NCBI GenBank assembly: GCA_030447505.1
Contig: JAUJOT010000009.1
Span: 136,659 to 200,658, forward strand
DNA length: 64,000 nucleotides
Origin: Solirubrobacteraceae bacterium
GTDB lineage: Bacteria; Actinomycetota; Thermoleophilia; Solirubrobacterales; Solirubrobacteraceae
Reading direction: 5' to 3'
This document shows positions 60,312 through 64,000 of the stretch, piece after piece (the first letter of the stretch is position 1; each line of letters begins with the position of its first letter). The translations under genes were made by a program, and so were the position numbers. The notes below the pieces were generated by a model that was given only the letters and a program-made list of their open reading frames with translations, was not told the DNA's origin and searched no databases.

Positions 60312-60638
60312 ATGCCGGTCTGGGTGGAGGTCGAGTGGATCGCGCAAGGCAGCGTCGTGTGGGAGGACTGGTGGACACGCGAGAAAGGGCACACCCGGTC
60401 ACAGATGCCCGATCTCGATAACCACATCTCCTTCGCCCAATACGATTTGCACGAGGCTGGTCTGCCCTCGCTCGAGCGCTCGTCGCAGGGCAATCTTTAC
60501 ATGTCGCTGTCGGATAGCGTCGACGTCTCCAGCGGTGCCCGGGCCGCAGGCGACCACCCTTCGCTTGCACGCGTAGCTGCCGTGTTAGCCGCCCACGGCT
60601 TTAAGGTTGGTCGCATACTCCAAGAGCCACCCGCTTGA
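60312..60638 (+). CDS. Unknown small protein, first gene of a three-gene operon
   Basis: 108 aa, Trp/Asp-rich N-terminus (MPVWVEVEWIAQGSVVWEDWW). Soluble, no known domain. Its stop overlaps the TTG start of the next gene (TTGA). The leaderless promoter fixes the start. Function unknown. Confidence 0.65.
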   Translation: MPVWVEVEWIAQGSVVWEDWWTREKGHTRSQMPDLDNHISFAQYDLHEAGLPSLERSSQGNLYMSLSDSVDVSSGARAAGDHPSLARVAAVLAAHGFKVGRILQEPPA

Positions 60639-61870
60639 CCGGTCAGGCGACCATCATCGACTTCCTCGAGAATGCGCTCGAGGGCTCGGCTGAGGAGCTG
60701 CTGGTCCTCGCTGAGGAGCGTCCTGGGGTGCTGCTAGCGCGCCGTGACGCGTTCTGGGGGACGTGGGAAACCAGCTGGAGGCCGCTGGCGCTGTCGGAGC
60801 TGCCTCGTGCAGCCAGCGATGAGCTACGCCCAATGTATGCCCGTGGCCTCCTGTCAACCAGCGGTGTGTTGTCGTCCTACTACGTCGATGACACAGCCCA
60901 CGCCGCCGCCGCGCGCGAGGTAAAGGCCTTGCTGCTCTACGCCCACGGCACGGTAGTCGTCAATCCGCTATCACCCTGGTTCTCCGTCGGCGACGCTGGC
61001 CCGGTGGCCGAGGGACGCCCCGATGGGATGAGTTTCGTCCGAGCGCTGCAGTCGCTACTCGAGCTGGCCGAGCTTGTGCGTGCGGGCACAGTGCAGGTCG
61101 TGGAGCCGCCGCCCGTTACATGGCGGTCGGACGTCGACCTTGAGGCGGCCCTGCGAGCTCACGGCGGCTCGACGATGCTGGCCGCTGCTGGTTGGGACCA
61201 GTGGGAAGCGCACGGGCGCACGAAGGATGCGCTCGCGCGTCTGCTTGCGCTGGCGCTGCTAGACCCTGAGGACCGCGCGGGTGCGCTGGCGGTCCGTGCG
61301 GAGGAACAAGACACCGTCTTGGTGGACTTGGTGCGCCACGTTGCGACCCACCTGGATCCGGGGCTCGCGCTGCCCGCGGAGCAGGCCCGTCTGACCGCGC
61401 TCATGCGCCTGAGCCTGCCAGGTGTTGACGGGCTGCGACCGGCCGACATGACGCTCGTGCGCGAGGACGACCACTTCATTCGCTTTCGAAACGACATGCG
61501 TCTCGCCCTGGCTGCGGCCGACGACGCCTTGGCCGGAGGCGACCTCACCACCGCGCGCAACGACGTGGTTGAACATATGACAGCGCGGGCCGCCGAGCTT
61601 AGAGGCGCGAAGGTTACGACACGGTTCTGGGGAGCGACATCAAGCGCTCTGGTTGGCTGGGGTGTTGGCGCTGCCGTCGGCGGCTTGGCGGGATGGAAGG
61701 CCGCGCTCCTCGGGTTGCTGACGCGCGGCATTTACGACACAGCGCAGAGCCGGCCCTCCCGGGGCGAGGCCGCGCTGTTGCAACACTACGTGGCGCTCAG
61801 CGAGCCACAGGCGCCGTTACCGCTGTCGAGCGGAGCCGCACGTATCCGAGCCTGGCGGGAAAGCGGATGA
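60635..61870 (+). CDS. Unknown protein with a C-terminal hydrophobic segment
   Basis: 411 aa, mostly helical. A glycine-rich hydrophobic stretch near residue 340 (ALVGWGVGAAVGGLAGWKAA) could cross or insert in a membrane. No catalytic motif recognised. Starts TTG and overlaps both neighbours (TTGA and ATGA), so the three proteins are made together. A membrane-acting role is possible but unproven. Confidence 0.65.
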   Translation: MTGQATIIDFLENALEGSAEELLVLAEERPGVLLARRDAFWGTWETSWRPLALSELPRAASDELRPMYARGLLSTSGVLSSYYVDDTAHAAAAREVKALLLYAHGTVVVNPLSPWFSVGDAGPVAEGRPDGMSFVRALQSLLELAELVRAGTVQVVEPPPVTWRSDVDLEAALRAHGGSTMLAAAGWDQWEAHGRTKDALARLLALALLDPEDRAGALAVRAEEQDTVLVDLVRHVATHLDPGLALPAEQARLTALMRLSLPGVDGLRPADMTLVREDDHFIRFRNDMRLALAAADDALAGGDLTTARNDVVEHMTARAAELRGAKVTTRFWGATSSALVGWGVGAAVGGLAGWKAALLGLLTRGIYDTAQSRPSRGEAALLQHYVALSEPQAPLPLSSGAARIRAWRESG

Positions 61871-63162
61871 CGCAGACTCTCGCGCAGGACTGGCTGCAAG
61901 GCATCAGACTCGCGAGGTGGCCGTTGCTGGCCGAGGCGCTGCTACGGCTCGGGCTCACGGAGGAGGAGGCCCAGCTGCGGAGCCTGCTGACGGGGCAGCG
62001 TCCGACGTTGGAGGATGCCGAGGCGGAGTTGGAAGCGCTAGTCGCGAGCCTGCGTGCCCGCGGCGGTCTTGCGGCCCTTCTCGGCGCGCGCACCGCGCGA
62101 TTGACAGCTCGACAGCGCGGCGATATCAGCGGCGCGTCGGCCGACGACCACGCGGTCCAGGCGATACATAGCGTTGGCACTGCGGAGAACCCCTTGGCTA
62201 TGCGACTCGAGGCGCCCCTCGCCGAGGTGGAGCTAGCCGCGTGGCTGGCGGGGGAGGGCGATTGGCCGATGCGGCAGTGGGCCGTCGAAGTCTTGCTCGC
62301 GCTCGTGGAAACAGATCGCATCAGCGCCTTCGGTCGCGAGGTGCTCGAGGATGTGGTCGCGCCTCGATGGCTGAACGGGCTCGACATGGTGCCGCGGCCC
62401 TCGATGTTGGCCGGCCTGCTGGTTGCACTTCAGGAATCCCCCCACACCCCGCGCCGACTTGCGCTCGAAGCGAAGACATGGGGCGTGCGATTTAAGTGGG
62501 CCTATTGCTGGCCGAATGGCTGGCAAGTCACGCAGGAGTATGCGGCCGAAGGGCTGCATCGTGCCGAAGCGGTGCTCAACCGTCAGCGCGCTGGCGAAGC
62601 CGCGCCCAAACTCGAGGAACTGTGGCCCGCCGTCGATCTTGTGCTCGAGGTACTTGATGCGCTCGTAGCGCACGACATGTACGGGACGGCCCGCTCCTGG
62701 GCGGAACATCATCTAGACGACCCGCTTTGGGGTGCGCTGCCGGACTCGCGTCGGAGCCGCGATCTCTTGGCCGTGTTGGTGGTGCTCGGGGAACCTCCGA
62801 CAGACCATATGATCCCAAGCGAGTTGCTGCATGGGCTTATCGCCGATGACTGCCAACGAGCGGCCGCACTCTTGGTACTCGACGGCTTCATGCGGCGGCC
62901 GCAGCCGCTATCCGACGCGCCGTTAACAGACCACGAGCTTGCGTGCCTGATCCTCGGCTTCCGCGCTGCAGTAACCACGTTCAGCGAGACGCTTCTTCGT
63001 GCGTTCTACCCGACGATCTCGGAGGTGCTGCGTCTAAGCGCCCTGCCGATTGACCGGAGCGACAGCCTAAGCGAACTCAATGAAATCGCTGGCTATCTAA
63101 TCGCTCGCTGCGGCGCGATTCGGTTTGCGAAGGTCCGGGCTGCTGCGCATCCAATGGGTTGA
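61867..63162 (+). CDS. Unknown helical protein, third gene of the operon
   Basis: 431 aa from the ATG overlapping the previous stop (MTQTLAQDWLQGIRLARW). Leu-rich and helical throughout, with repeat-like helical pairs (LRLGLTEEEAQLRSLLTG and others), suggesting a solenoid or scaffold. No known domain seen. Confidence 0.65.
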   Translation: MTQTLAQDWLQGIRLARWPLLAEALLRLGLTEEEAQLRSLLTGQRPTLEDAEAELEALVASLRARGGLAALLGARTARLTARQRGDISGASADDHAVQAIHSVGTAENPLAMRLEAPLAEVELAAWLAGEGDWPMRQWAVEVLLALVETDRISAFGREVLEDVVAPRWLNGLDMVPRPSMLAGLLVALQESPHTPRRLALEAKTWGVRFKWAYCWPNGWQVTQEYAAEGLHRAEAVLNRQRAGEAAPKLEELWPAVDLVLEVLDALVAHDMYGTARSWAEHHLDDPLWGALPDSRRSRDLLAVLVVLGEPPTDHMIPSELLHGLIADDCQRAAALLVLDGFMRRPQPLSDAPLTDHELACLILGFRAAVTTFSETLLRAFYPTISEVLRLSALPIDRSDSLSELNEIAGYLIARCGAIRFAKVRAAAHPMG

Positions 63163-63336
63163 AGACGCGTCCCGCATCGGGATGCGATCGCCGTCCGCGT
63201 CTCGCGCAACAAGTTCGTGACTCGTTTTCGCGCCCGGTAGCACCACGCAGCCTGAGGCATCGCCCCATCTCGTTTCAAGGTCACTGAAGGTGATCACCTG
63301 CGTGGCTTCCGCGAATAAAGGTGTGCGGACACGCAT
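63097..63336 (-). CDS. Possible small protein, convergent with the operon end
   Basis: 79 codons from ATG 63336 (MRVRTPLFAEATQVITFSDL). The first 60 residues look protein-like (TRWGDASGCVVLPGAKTSHE), while the last 20 overlap the end of the opposite gene. No ribosome site. Could be a real small gene or a remnant. Confidence 0.3.
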   Translation of the reverse strand: MRVRTPLFAEATQVITFSDLETRWGDASGCVVLPGAKTSHELVARDADGDRIPMRDASSTHWMRSSPDLRKPNRAAASD

Positions 63337-63395
63337 GCGGCCAGGACGTTTGCTCAGCCCGAGACCGCACCGAGACGCATGCCAGGCGCGGACCC

Positions 63396-63899
63396 TCAGC
63401 TGGGCAACGTCATGTCCGCGACTCCGAGGTCGCTGCAAACCTTGAGCCCGTAGCCCTGCGCGTTTTGCTCTTGGCGGCGGGCGAGCCCTGGAAACTGGCT
63501 GATCGCCCCACGTAGGAGATCCCCCTCGTCGTCCTGGACTCCACGGCGGTAGTTGTTCAGCGTCACGATCTGGTCCGCGAAGCCGGACACAAACGCCAGC
63601 ACGGGGATGCTGTCGCCCGGCGGCGTCGCCATCTGCTTGAAGCTCGCCTCCGCGCGCTCGAAAGCAGGCAGCACTGCGGCGGCTGCCTTCGCCACGGCCT
63701 CGCGATCCACCGGTGCGTCGCGCAGCGGCGCGAGCTCGCGCTTCAACCGGGTGCAGATGACGTTCCCCTGACGGACGTAGACCTCCCGCGGCGTCAGCGC
63801 CTGCGACGGCGTCTTGGCCTCGTGGTCGTTGCCGCACGCGCTGACCACCGGCGCGATGAGCGCCACCGCCACGATGATGACCACCTGTCGCTTCAACAT
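63396..63899 (-). CDS. Putative lipoprotein
   Basis: 167 aa. Signal peptide VVIIVAVALIAPVVSAC with lipobox (VSAC), then a helical domain with two more Cys (NVICTRLKREL and KVCSDLG) that may pair. Similar in size and style to the lipoprotein at 9.4-10.2 kb. Extracytoplasmic, function unknown. Confidence 0.75.
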   Translation of the reverse strand: MLKRQVVIIVAVALIAPVVSACGNDHEAKTPSQALTPREVYVRQGNVICTRLKRELAPLRDAPVDREAVAKAAAAVLPAFERAEASFKQMATPPGDSIPVLAFVSGFADQIVTLNNYRRGVQDDEGDLLRGAISQFPGLARRQEQNAQGYGLKVCSDLGVADMTLPS

Positions 63900-63970
63900 G
63901 GGCCAAGCTGAAGCTTGAGCCGGCGATCGTCGGCTGGGAGGTCCGCTAGCCCGGATCTTGCAGCAAGGTG

Positions 63971-63996
63971 GGCGCCCCGACCGGGGTCGGGGCGCC
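63971..63996. terminator. GC-rich hairpin near the window end
   Basis: GGCGCCCCGACC and GGTCGGGGCGCC form a 12-bp stem with almost no loop. It probably ends transcription of a gene to the right of the window; no U-run is visible before the sequence stops. Confidence 0.5.
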
Positions 63997-64000
63997 GGAA

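Noticed and set aside
1..64000. tRNA, rRNA or CRISPR features
   Set aside because: No T-loop/acceptor patterns, conserved rRNA stretches or regularly spaced direct repeats were seen on reading; a tRNAscan or minced run would be decisive.

Overview
The window is about 70% G+C with the codon usage of a high-GC actinobacterium. A Thermoleophilia / Solirubrobacterales-type genome is my best guess. This rests on gene content (MarP-like protease, PspAB-HtpX pair, AddAB nuclease, Ku, topoisomerase IB, RsbV/RsbW-type proteins, many TTG/GTG starts) and was not tested by any search. Many transcription units begin with a TANNNT -10 box only 6-9 nt before the start codon, so leaderless mRNAs look common.

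Chromosomal backbone, about 1-48 kb: a GNAT / CGNR-regulator divergent pair; pspAB-htpX; an EnvC-like M23 peptidase; a zinc-type ABC transporter with a Zur-like box; lysA-hom and thrC-thrB (aspartate-family amino acids); an L,D-transpeptidase / ParA / FHA cluster; small proteins; a MecA-like class B PBP divergent from a MarP-like protease; DNA topoisomerase III; two adjacent IS982-type insertion sequences; a D,D-carboxypeptidase; addB-addA; an ANTAR regulator and SigB-type sigma factor; a HAD phosphatase; Ku; topoisomerase IB; an RsbV/RsbW-type stress module; asparaginase; gltBD; a flavin monooxygenase with a damaged TetR gene; and a CxxC-containing conserved protein.

Accessory region, about 48.5-63.2 kb: an ECF sigma gene loses its 3' part near 48,960, followed by a hairpin. 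Then comes a compact operon of a ubiquitin-like protein ending in Gly-Gly-Ala, an E2-like protein, a JAMM peptidase and an E1-like enzyme (52,158 down to 49,318). Divergent from it are a winged-helix protein and an unknown protein. Next is a second ubiquitin-type locus: a metallo-beta-lactamase-fold protein overlapping a 1140-residue fusion of E2, E1, JAMM and patatin-like phospholipase domains. A small winged-helix gene, a resolvase-type serine recombinase with palindromic sites, and a three-gene operon of unknown function follow. I read this as a mobile or defence island carrying two different bacterial ubiquitin-like conjugation systems; it is the most interesting content of the window.

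Several genes carry lesions: an imperfect 122-bp tandem duplication that frameshifts thrC, a 54-bp duplication at the end of the PBP gene, an in-frame stop near the start of rsbW, multiple indels in tetR, and a lipoprotein gene without a standard start. They may be real decay or sequence/assembly errors (possibly metagenomic). I saw no tRNA, rRNA or CRISPR array.
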